From Bryobacterales bacterium (GTDB lineage: Bacteria > Acidobacteriota > Terriglobia > Bryobacterales > Bryobacteraceae), in the NCBI GenBank assembly GCA_025456495.1, contig JALOKO010000140.1, positions 1 to 13,525 of the forward strand: a DNA stretch of 13,525 bases, written 5' to 3'. The position numbers and the translations under genes are program-made. This document shows, in pieces, positions 7,637-13,525 of this stretch (the first letter of the stretch is position 1; each line of letters starts with the position of its first letter). The notes beneath the pieces are model-generated. The model saw nothing but the letters and a program-made list of their open reading frames with translations. It did not search any database and had not been told where the DNA came from.

Positions 7637-8797
7637 CTATTGCGCGCGCTGCGCCAGAAAGGCCGCGGTGGCCTCAGTCAGCACGGTCTTCAGGGCCACC
7701 CCGGCGCTGGCTGCCAGGGCGCGACAATCCTCGTACTCGGGCGCGAAACTGTCTGGGCTTGCCACCTTCATGCGGACCTTGCCGAAGCGCGTTTCCACCT
7801 CTTGCCAGTGGCGCTGCTGCAGCAACCGGTCAGCCTCATAGGCGCGCACGCCAAAGGTGGTGGTTTCGGCGAACACCACGCGCGAAAGCCGCACCCAATC
7901 CTCAGGACGGCACAGCACGGTAAGCTTCACGCCGGGGCGATTCTTTTTCATGTTGACGGGCTGGACGGTAACATCCAGGGCGCCGTCGGCGAAGAGCCGC
8001 TCCATGGTGTGTCCGATCACCTGCGGCGAGGTGTCGTCCAGGTTCGCCTCCACCACGCGGACGCGACTGGCTTCCGGGATGCTGCCATCCTCGCCAATCA
8101 GCACGCGCAGCAGGTTGGCCATCTCCTTGAAGTCTTTTGAGCCGGCGCCGAAGCCGCTGGCTTCGATCCGCATGGCGGGCATGCGGCCAAACTCCGTACC
8201 CAGGGCGGCTACCACCGCGGCCCCGGTGGGCGTGCAGAGTTCGGTGGCCGGTCCTGCTGAATAGGCGGGGATTCCCCTCAGCAAAAGCGCCGTGGCGGGG
8301 GTAGGCACGGGCATCACGCCATGGTCAGCCTTCACGGTGCCGGAGCCCACGTTGATGGCCGAGCAGGCGATGCGCTGCACACCTAGCAAGTGCAGGCCCA
8401 TGCACGCGCCCACGATGTCGCAGATGGAATCAATCGCGCCCACTTCGTGAAAGTGGACCTTCTCGATGGGGACACCGTGGACAGCAGCCTCGGCCTCGCC
8501 CAGTTTCTCAAAGACCGTGATGCTACTGGCCTGCACATCCGGCGGCAGTGGCGCCCCTTCAATCATTTGCACGATGTGCGGCAGGTGGCGGTGCTTCTTG
8601 CTGTCCGTTCCGTCTACATGAAACTTGGTGCCCGCGATGCCGTTGCGCTTCACCTTCTCCAGGCGGAATGAGGCGCCGGTGTTGAGCGACGAAAGTGCGT
8701 CGGCAAGGGCCTCACCGTCGGCGCCAGCGTCCACGAACGCGCCAACCAGCATGTCCCCGCTGAGGCCCGAGAAGGCATCCAGATAGCAAACTTTCAT
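7637..8797 (-). CDS. larC: Nickel insertion protein LarC (nickel-pincer cofactor synthesis)
   Basis: LarC performs the CTP-dependent last step that puts nickel into pyridinium-3,5-bisthiocarboxylic acid mononucleotide, the cofactor of LarA-type racemases. The 386-aa protein begins with LDAFSGLSGDM (6-16), has the HFHEVGAIDSI block (115-125), a PVPTPATALLL block (163-173), CTPTGAAVV (188-196), EANLDDTSPQVIG (250-262) and PVNMKKNRPG (280-289), all characteristic of the family. It is one continuous frame, unlike Lactobacillus plantarum, where LarC is made from two frames by ribosomal frameshifting. The His-rich linker seen in some homologues is reduced to KKHRHL. ATG 8797 starts exactly at the family's typical N-terminus; no clear Shine-Dalgarno precedes it, while a weak TGC-GACAAT -10-like element lies about 30 nt upstream. 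larB, larE and larA are not in the window. Confidence 0.94.
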   Translation of the reverse strand: MKVCYLDAFSGLSGDMLVGAFVDAGADGEALADALSSLNTGASFRLEKVKRNGIAGTKFHVDGTDSKKHRHLPHIVQMIEGAPLPPDVQASSITVFEKLGEAEAAVHGVPIEKVHFHEVGAIDSICDIVGACMGLHLLGVQRIACSAINVGSGTVKADHGVMPVPTPATALLLRGIPAYSAGPATELCTPTGAAVVAALGTEFGRMPAMRIEASGFGAGSKDFKEMANLLRVLIGEDGSIPEASRVRVVEANLDDTSPQVIGHTMERLFADGALDVTVQPVNMKKNRPGVKLTVLCRPEDWVRLSRVVFAETTTFGVRAYEADRLLQQRHWQEVETRFGKVRMKVASPDSFAPEYEDCRALAASAGVALKTVLTEATAAFLAQRAQ

Positions 8798-8836
8798 GGG
8801 TAATGTGGGCTTTCGACTTCTATTGTCGCAAGAGAA

Positions 8837-8866
8837 GCCCAGGTTGCGCAGTGCAGGCGCCTGGGC
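8837..8866 (-). terminator. Possible intrinsic terminator of the sirtuin gene
   Basis: On the minus strand, GCCCAGG (8866-8860) pairs with CCTGGGC (8843-8837) across a 16-nt loop, followed by the pyrimidine run TTCTCTT. It starts 15 nt after the sirtuin stop and precedes larC. The stem is perfect but the tail is not a pure U-run. Confidence 0.45.
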
Positions 8867-8881
8867 AGGCCGTTGGCGCGC

Positions 8882-9607
8882 TTAAGGGAACACGCTTGCC
8901 AGGGAGGGCAAAATGCTGGAGGCGGCCCCGGCCAGGCGCAGATCCATGTCGTTGCTCAAGGGGGTGGATTGCGGGTTTACCTCAATGGTGTGCGCGCCAT
9001 GGCGAATCCCTAGCGTGATGAGGCTGGATGCGGGATACACCACGGCGGAGGTGCCCACCACTAGCAGCAGGTCAGCGTGTTCAACAGCATGGACGGCGCG
9101 GTCCCAGGCCGAGGAGGGTAACGCTTCGCCGTACCACACCACGCCCGGGCGCAGCAAGGCCTCGGGATGACAGAAGCAGTGGGGCGGCATGCTGGAGAGG
9201 GGGACGTCATGGTTCCGACGGCGCTCCCCGCAGCGAGTGCAGACCGTCTCCCAGATGTCGCCATGCAGGCGGACCAGGTTGCGGATGCCGACGCGTTCCT
9301 CCAGGCCGTCCACGTTCTGCGTAATGAGAGTGAAGTTTGGCGCGCATGCTTCCATGTGGGCCAGCGCCTGATGGCCGGCGTGGGGTTCCGCCTTGGCGAT
9401 CAGTTCACGGCGCCAGTTGTACCATTCCCACACTAGATTGGGGCGGCTGGCAAAGGCTTGCGGGGTGGCCAGTTCCTCGGCGCGAAACTGCTTCCAGATG
9501 CCGTCCGGGCCGCGGAAGGTGGGGATGCCACTTTCGGCGGACATCCCCGCGCCGGTGAGCACGACGACGTGTTCCGCATCGCGCAGCCACTTCCTTGCCT
9601 GAATCAA
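8882..9607 (-). CDS. cobB: NAD-dependent protein deacylase (class III sirtuin)
   Basis: The 241-aa sirtuin removes acyl groups from lysine using NAD. Visible are GAGMSAESGIPTFR (19-32), TQNVDG (96-101), the catalytic His in LHGD (H115), four zinc cysteines (C123, C126, C144, C146, the last pair as CxC), LLRPGVVWYGE (151-161) and VVGTSAVVYPA (183-193). Y63 and R66 in EWYNWR form the YxxR signature of class III (Sirt5/CobB-like) sirtuins, which prefer succinyl/malonyl-lysine in characterised members. The NVDGLH motif reads NVDGLE here. Start: the GTG at 9613 directly abuts the GGAGGT Shine-Dalgarno, while the TTG at 9607 sits 6 nt after it, so TTG is preferred. The first gene of the minus-strand block, divergent from the M1 peptidase. 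Confidence 0.93.
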   Translation of the reverse strand: MIQARKWLRDAEHVVVLTGAGMSAESGIPTFRGPDGIWKQFRAEELATPQAFASRPNLVWEWYNWRRELIAKAEPHAGHQALAHMEACAPNFTLITQNVDGLEERVGIRNLVRLHGDIWETVCTRCGERRRNHDVPLSSMPPHCFCHPEALLRPGVVWYGEALPSSAWDRAVHAVEHADLLLVVGTSAVVYPASSLITLGIRHGAHTIEVNPQSTPLSNDMDLRLAGAASSILPSLASVFP

Positions 9608-9915
9608 GCTCACACCTCCATGCTAGCGGGTGTTCTGGTGAGGATCCAACGCAAGTATGCGAAAACGTTTCCGTTGGGGACCTTGCGGGCAATGCCCGCA
9701 GGCGAATCTCGCCAGGTTGCTTGCGGCGCCGGATGGCTGCCGGGTGGCGTGCCGCGCCTCTTCCGCCATGCTACTCTGAGGGTTTTCCGTCCCTTGATGC
9801 GGGCGCGTCCTCGGATCGCTGACGCCGTCCGCCGCAGAAATTCATCCATTCGACATGCGCGGCCACGCCGTCCCGCGCGAAGCTGAGTCTCATTCCCAAT
9901 CAGGCAGGTGCTTTC
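9608..9915. promoter_or_regulatory. Divergent intergenic region between sirtuin and M1 peptidase genes
   Basis: About 300 bp without a convincing gene. It holds a strong Shine-Dalgarno for the sirtuin (9614-9619, minus strand), a CGCA-AGTA-TGCG inverted repeat (9650-9661), the palindrome AAACGTTT (9663-9670), a 9-bp hairpin with an AAT loop (9682-9702), an extended -10-like TGC-TACTCT (9769-9777, plus strand) and the M1 Shine-Dalgarno AGGTG (9906-9910). No good -35 matches were found. Overlapping frames here look like chance. Confidence 0.55.
9682..9702. other. Short perfect-core hairpin (GCGGGC-AAT-GCCCGC)
   Basis: A 6-bp perfect inverted repeat around a 3-nt spacer, extended by T:A, T:G and C:G pairs to 9 bp. 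It lies upstream of both divergent genes. It may be an operator or a terminator-like element; there is no U-run on either side. Confidence 0.35.
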
Positions 9916-12225
9916 ATGAGAGCCGTTACGGTGCTATTGGCGATGTTGATGCTGGGGGCGGGCACCCTGGGCGCGCAGCGCTGGAAGCCGGGAGACGACA
10001 TCTTCCGGCAACTCGACGAGGTGCTTCCGACGCCGAACGAATACCGGACTGCGTCCGGCGCGCCGGGTCATCGCTACTGGCAGCAGAAGGTGGATTACGA
10101 CATCCGTCTGGAGTTGGACGACACCACGCAGTCTATTCAGGCCTCTGAGGCCATCACGTATCACAATCAGTCGCCGGACACGCTGCATTATCTCTGGCTG
10201 CAACTGGACCAGAATCGCTTCAAGCAGGATTCGCATGCCAAGCTCACCCAAACCGCACCCAGCCTGAAGGGGCGGCCCAGCTATCGCATGATGGAGGCCA
10301 TGCTGGACCAGGACTTTGACGGTGGGCACAAGATCCTCGCCGTCAAGGACGCGGCGGGCAAGCCCCTGCCCTATGTCATTCAGGACACCATGATGCGCAT
10401 TGACCTGCCGCAGCCGCTGCGCAGTGGAGAGCGGGTGCAGTTTTCCGTGGACTGGCGCTACAACATTGTGGATGTGCGCAAGATTGGCGCGCGCGGCGGC
10501 TATGAATACTTCAAGGAAGATGGCAACTACCTCTACGAAATCGCCCAGTGGTTCCCGCGCATGGCCGCCTACACGGACTACACCGGCTGGCAGCACAAGC
10601 AGTTCCTGGGCGCCGGCGAATTCACGCTGGAGTTCGGAGACTACAAGGTGGCCATCACCGTGCCCGATGACCACATCGTGGGCGCCACGGGCGTGCTGCA
10701 GAACCCCAATCAGGTGCTCAGCGCCACCCATCGTCAGCGCTTGCAGCAGGCCAGAGGAGCGGCCAAGCCGGTGCTGATAGTCACCCCGGACGAAGCCATC
10801 GCGAACGAGAAATCGAAACCTTCCGGAAAGAAGACCTGGATTTTCCATGCCGAGAATGTCCGGGATTTCGCCTTTGCCAGCAGCCGCAAGTTTATTTGGG
10901 ATGCCCAGGAGCATGATGTAGAAGGCAACAAGGTAATGGCGATGTCCTATTACCCGAAGGAAGGCAATCCACTGTGGGAACGCTATAGCACCCGCTCTAT
11001 CATCCACACGCTGAACGTCTATTCCCGGTATAGCTTCAAGTATCCCTATCCGACTGCGATTTCCGTGAATGGCCCGGTGGGCGGTATGGAATACCCCATG
11101 ATCTGCTTCAACGGACCGAGGCCTGAAAAAGACGGCACCTATTCGGACCGCACCAAGTACGGGCTGATCTCAGTGATTATTCACGAAGTGGGCCATAACT
11201 TCTTCCCCATGATTGTCAATTCCGATGAACGGCAATGGACCTGGATGGACGAAGGGCTGAATACCTTTCTGCAGTACCTGTCGGAACAGGAGTGGGAGGA
11301 AAAGTACCCCTCCCGCCGGGGCGAGCCGAAAGAGATTGTTGACTACATGACCAGCCAGCAGCAGGAACCCATCATGACGCAATCGGATTCCGTGCTCCAG
11401 TTGGGTCCTAATGCCTACGCCAAGCCGGCAACCGCGCTGAACATCCTGCGTGAGACCATCCTGGGCAGGGAACTGTTTGATTTCGCCTTCCGCGAATACT
11501 CCCGGCGCTGGATGTTCAAGCGGCCGATGCCCGCCGACTTCTTCCGCACCATGGAGGACTCCACCGGAGTGGATTTGGACTGGTTCTGGCGCGCGTGGTT
11601 CTACACCACGGACCACGTGGATATCAGTCTGGAGTCTTTGGAGTGGTACACCATTGATACGAAAAACCCCGAAATTGAGAAGCCTCGCTTGAAGAAGCTG
11701 GAGGAAGAAGAGCCGGTAACGCTGTCGAAGCGCCGCAATGAGCCGTTACCAAAGTTTGTCGATCAATATCCGGAACTGCTGGATTTCTACAATAACTTCG
11801 ATAAGCTGAACGTGACTGCCAAGGATCGCGAAGATTACCAGAAATTCCTGAAAGACCTGGAAGATAACGAGAAAGCCGTCTTGAATAGTTCCAATAACTT
11901 TTTCGTGATGACATTCAAGAACCTGGGTGGTGTGCCGATGCCCGTTATCCTGGACATTACGTTCACCGACGGCGCCAGGCAGCAGTTGCGGATACCTGCG
12001 GAAATCTGGCGGCGGAATCGCCATCAGGTATCCAAATTGCTGATCACGCCGCGTGAGATCCAGAGCATTGTGCTTGACCCGAATTTGGAAACCGCAGACG
12101 CTAACCTGAACAACAACCACTGGCCGCCGAAGCCGGTGAAAACGCGCTTCCAGATCTTCAAGGAGCAGCGCCAGAAGAACCCCATGCAGATCCAGCGCGA
12201 ACTGGAGAAGGTGACGCAGCAGTAG
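9916..12225 (+). CDS. Secreted M1-family zinc metallopeptidase
   Basis: The 769-aa protein has a Sec signal peptide (1-20, cleavage near LGA/Q). An N-terminal beta domain (about 50-265) is followed by the gluzincin catalytic domain. GGMEYP (389-394) is the variant of the aminopeptidase GxMEN motif, and HEVGH (423-427) with E446 in WMDEGLNTF completes the HExxH-18-E zinc site, so the enzyme should be active. The middle domain contains FREYSRRWMFKRPMPADFFRTME and the DLDWFWRAWFYTTDHVD segment common in this exported branch. After a charged Glu/Lys-rich stretch (about 590-660) comes a C-terminal beta-like domain ending near residue 745. The Shine-Dalgarno AGGTG lies 5 nt before the ATG. It probably trims peptides in the periplasm or outside; the substrate is unknown. 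The DUF6702-like gene begins 2 nt after its stop. Confidence 0.95.
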   Translation: MRAVTVLLAMLMLGAGTLGAQRWKPGDDIFRQLDEVLPTPNEYRTASGAPGHRYWQQKVDYDIRLELDDTTQSIQASEAITYHNQSPDTLHYLWLQLDQNRFKQDSHAKLTQTAPSLKGRPSYRMMEAMLDQDFDGGHKILAVKDAAGKPLPYVIQDTMMRIDLPQPLRSGERVQFSVDWRYNIVDVRKIGARGGYEYFKEDGNYLYEIAQWFPRMAAYTDYTGWQHKQFLGAGEFTLEFGDYKVAITVPDDHIVGATGVLQNPNQVLSATHRQRLQQARGAAKPVLIVTPDEAIANEKSKPSGKKTWIFHAENVRDFAFASSRKFIWDAQEHDVEGNKVMAMSYYPKEGNPLWERYSTRSIIHTLNVYSRYSFKYPYPTAISVNGPVGGMEYPMICFNGPRPEKDGTYSDRTKYGLISVIIHEVGHNFFPMIVNSDERQWTWMDEGLNTFLQYLSEQEWEEKYPSRRGEPKEIVDYMTSQQQEPIMTQSDSVLQLGPNAYAKPATALNILRETILGRELFDFAFREYSRRWMFKRPMPADFFRTMEDSTGVDLDWFWRAWFYTTDHVDISLESLEWYTIDTKNPEIEKPRLKKLEEEEPVTLSKRRNEPLPKFVDQYPELLDFYNNFDKLNVTAKDREDYQKFLKDLEDNEKAVLNSSNNFFVMTFKNLGGVPMPVILDITFTDGARQQLRIPAEIWRRNRHQVSKLLITPREIQSIVLDPNLETADANLNNNHWPPKPVKTRFQIFKEQRQKNPMQIQRELEKVTQQ

Positions 12226-12227
12226 CA

Positions 12228-12893
12228 ATGGAGGCAGGACACAAGCCGCCAAAGGGATGGGAGGGCGCGCGGCGTTTGCTGAAGCGGGCAATGTCGGTGT
12301 CGGCCCGGGTGTTGCTGACTGGTGGGCTGCTGACTGGTGGGCTGCTGACTGGGGTGTTGCTGGCTGAGACGCTACTGACACACACAGCGTTGACCGGGTG
12401 GGGCCGGGTTGCCCACGCGCACAAGTTCTATTTCTCAAGCACGCTGGTGGAGTTCAATCCGCGGGCGAAAAGCTTTGAAATCACCGTTCGCCTGTTTGCC
12501 GACGACCTGGAACTGGTGCTGCGACGCCGGTCCGGGCGGACGGTGGAGGTTGACCGCGCGGCCGATGCGGAGGCGCTCGCCTTTGCGTATCTACGGGAAG
12601 TCCTGCGACTGCGCGGACCCGATATGGCGGAGATCCCCCTGCAATGGGTGGGCATGGAAACGAAGGTGGACACAGTGTATTGCTATCTGGAAGCGCCAGC
12701 GCCGGCTACCGGCCTGCGTGATCTGGCGATGGCCTTCAGCCTGTTCACTGAGTTGCAGCGGGGGCAGGTGAATCTGGTGTCTTTTCGCGACCCTGTCCAT
12801 GGGCGTCCCCGCGACCTGATGTTCCGCGAGGGCGATCGCTTCAAGGTGGTCATCTTTCCTCAACCGGAGGAGCCCGCTTCGCCGAACCCTTGA
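12228..12893 (+). CDS. Exported DUF6702-like protein
   Basis: The 221-aa protein starts with a basic region, then a hydrophobic export segment (about 27-55) made of LLTGG-like pentapeptide steps, with probable cleavage after AHA near residue 65. The mature part begins HKFYFSS and continues STLVEFNPRAKSFEITVRLF, ADDLELVL, VDTVYCYLEAP and LFTELQRGQVNLV, which match my memory of the DUF6702 pattern (HKFYVS...IFTDDLE...YCYLE...L..LF..Q.N.V). Function is unknown for the family. It begins 2 nt after the M1 stop, so both are probably one transcript. ATG 12228 is used for lack of a better signal; ATG 12291 (residue 22) would give a more usual signal-peptide n-region, and neither has a clear Shine-Dalgarno. 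Confidence 0.82.
   Translation: MEAGHKPPKGWEGARRLLKRAMSVSARVLLTGGLLTGGLLTGVLLAETLLTHTALTGWGRVAHAHKFYFSSTLVEFNPRAKSFEITVRLFADDLELVLRRRSGRTVEVDRAADAEALAFAYLREVLRLRGPDMAEIPLQWVGMETKVDTVYCYLEAPAPATGLRDLAMAFSLFTELQRGQVNLVSFRDPVHGRPRDLMFREGDRFKVVIFPQPEEPASPNP
12312..12401 (+). repeat. Decaying 15-bp tandem repeat inside the signal segment of the DUF6702-like gene
   Basis: Six in-frame 15-bp steps encode LLTGG, LLTGG, LLTGV, LLAET, LLTHT and ALTGW. Units 1 and 2 (12312-12326, 12327-12341) differ at one base, unit 3 is close, and units 4-6 are increasingly degenerate. Repeat expansion appears to have built the hydrophobic core of the export signal. Confidence 0.8.
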
Positions 12894-12897
12894 CGAA

Positions 12898-12917
12898 TGC
12901 GTAGCATCTGTTACGCA
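12898..12917 (+). terminator. Weak hairpin after the M1/DUF6702 pair
   Basis: TGCGTA and TACGCA form a perfect 6-bp stem around an 8-nt loop, 4 nt after the stop at 12893. There is no U-run, so intrinsic termination is doubtful. Confidence 0.3.
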
Positions 12918-13001
12918 GGGAGTGGCTTCCTGGCGGCGCTCGTATGGTAGCGGAATGGCTGCACGAACGGGCCGTGTAGCGCCAGGGAATCGCTAAGGTA
13001 T

Positions 13002-13030
13002 TTGACGGGGCCGTTCGGTGCTACCATTAC
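13002..13030 (+). promoter_or_regulatory. Candidate promoter of the radical SAM gene
   Basis: TTGACG (13002-13007, 5 of 6 against consensus) is followed after 17 nt by CATTAC (13025-13030). An overlapping extended -10-like TGC-TACCAT lies at 13019-13027 with a 14-nt spacer. The 8-bp palindrome CCAATTGG (13030-13037) sits at the expected transcription start. The 23-bp repeats would then lie in the 5' leader. Confidence 0.4.
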
Positions 13031-13058
13031 CAATTGGAACAGTACCTACGGGTGCGGC

Positions 13059-13127
13059 GCGCTGTGGGTAGCGCCTGATGCGTGCTGTGGGTAGCGCCTG
13101 ATTCGTGCTGTGGGTAGCGCCTGATTC
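13059..13127 (+). repeat. Three head-to-tail 23-bp repeats, each a small potential hairpin
   Basis: Units are at 13059-13081, 13082-13104 and 13105-13127. Units 2 and 3 are identical; unit 1 differs at two positions. Each contains the core CTGTGGGTAGCGCCTGAT. In each unit a 5-bp stem (GCGCT or GTGCT with AGCGC) encloses the loop GTGGGT. The change between unit 1 and the others keeps pairing as G-U in a plus-strand transcript. There are no spacers, so this is not a CRISPR array. Confidence 0.9.
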
Positions 13128-13156
13128 GTAACGACGCCAACCAGGAGAGGGATTGC

Positions 13157-13525
13157 TTGCTGGGAATTCGCCGGACACTGCGGTCGACAAGCCGTCGTCT
13201 TCGTGAAGTGAAGATGCTGCTGGACGGGATTCGGAATACCGACCATCCCGTGATGGCGCACATGATCCCCATTCGCCGCTGCAACCTTTCGTGTACTTAC
13301 TGCAACGAGTACGACGACTTCTCAAAGCCCATTCCCATTGAGGAACTAAAGGCGCGCATTGACCATCTGGCGCGGCTGGGCACCTCCATTGTGACGATGA
13401 GCGGCGGCGAGCCCCTGCTGCATCCTGACCTGGACGAGGTCTTCCGCCGCATGCGGCATCACGGGATGATCGCCGGGATGATCACCAACGGCTATTTGCT
13501 GACGGCGGACCGCATCAAGGCGCTG
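13157..13525 (+). CDS. Radical SAM enzyme (3' end outside window)
   Basis: 123 codons are visible. The [4Fe-4S]/SAM motif CNLSCTYC is at 42-49 (C42, C46, C49), and the SAM-contacting GGEP is at 83-86 in IVTMSGGEPLLHPDL. The spacing and following MITNGYLLT fit the MoaA/SPASM-like superfamily of radical SAM proteins. The N-terminus is basic (GIRRTLRSTSRRLREVK) and is followed by LLDGIRNTDHPVMAHMIP, a block I recall from acidobacterial radical SAM proteins of unknown substrate. The TTG at 13157 is chosen because GAGAGG lies 6 nt upstream; GTG 13208 and ATG 13214 are alternatives lacking a comparable ribosome-binding site. The reaction cannot be assigned because the C-terminal part, where a SPASM or DUF3463 (HpnH-type) region would lie, is missing. 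Confidence 0.93.
   Translation, partial: MLGIRRTLRSTSRRLREVKMLLDGIRNTDHPVMAHMIPIRRCNLSCTYCNEYDDFSKPIPIEELKARIDHLARLGTSIVTMSGGEPLLHPDLDEVFRRMRHHGMIAGMITNGYLLTADRIKAL

Noticed and set aside
7637..8797. Programmed frameshift in larC as in L. plantarum
   Set aside because: The gene reads through as one complete 386-codon frame covering both the LarC1 and LarC2 regions.
9610..9886. Small genes in the divergent intergenic region
   Set aside because: Frames on both strands have no ribosome-binding site at a sensible distance and show arginine-rich chance composition.
9934..11007. Minus-strand 357-codon open frame
   Set aside because: It is antisense to the M1 peptidase, shows no recognisable domain, and the M1 frame is unambiguous.
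13059..13127. CRISPR-like direct repeats
   Set aside because: The three units are directly adjacent with no unique spacers, and no cas genes are visible.
12993..13325. Minus-strand open frames across the 23-bp repeats (peptides with repeated QALPTAR/IRRYPQ)
   Set aside because: They are the reverse translation of tandem repeats, overlap the radical SAM gene, and resemble no domain.

Overview
This GC-rich window looks like chromosome from an Acidobacteriota bacterium, probably of the Solibacter/Bryobacter type. The assignment rests on family recognition, not on a search. It is supported by the pairing of a TIGR02999-type (Sigma70_ECF) sigma factor with a membrane Ser/Thr kinase carrying TPR-like repeats, by the style of the M1 peptidase, and by the particular radical SAM protein at the right edge.

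Left part (1-9607), all on the minus strand, in transcription order: a class III sirtuin (9607-8882); larC, nickel insertion for the LarA-type nickel-pincer cofactor (8797-7637); metG, methionyl-tRNA synthetase (7550-5529); a TatD-family metal-dependent hydrolase (5532-4714, GTGA overlap with metG); a long-chain polyprenyl diphosphate synthase (4697-3693); a secreted protein of unknown function (3470-2544); an ECF-like sigma factor (2391-1831); and a Ser/Thr kinase (1834 to beyond the left edge, ATGA overlap with the sigma gene). metG-tatD-polyprenyl synthase is a tight housekeeping operon. Sigma and kinase form a translationally coupled signalling pair that seems to have its own, possibly leaderless, promoter.

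Right part (9916-13525), plus strand, divergent from the sirtuin: a secreted M1-family metallopeptidase; immediately after it a DUF6702-like exported protein whose signal segment is built from a decaying 15-bp tandem repeat; then a roughly 260-bp non-coding leader with a candidate promoter and three 23-bp tandem repeats that can each form a small hairpin; and the start of a radical SAM enzyme that leaves the window.

No tRNA, rRNA, transposase, integrase or CRISPR array is visible. The least ordinary items are the hairpin repeat array before the radical SAM gene, the minisatellite-built signal peptide, the compact non-RD kinase fused to TPR-like repeats and coupled to a sigma factor, and the M1/DUF6702 pair.
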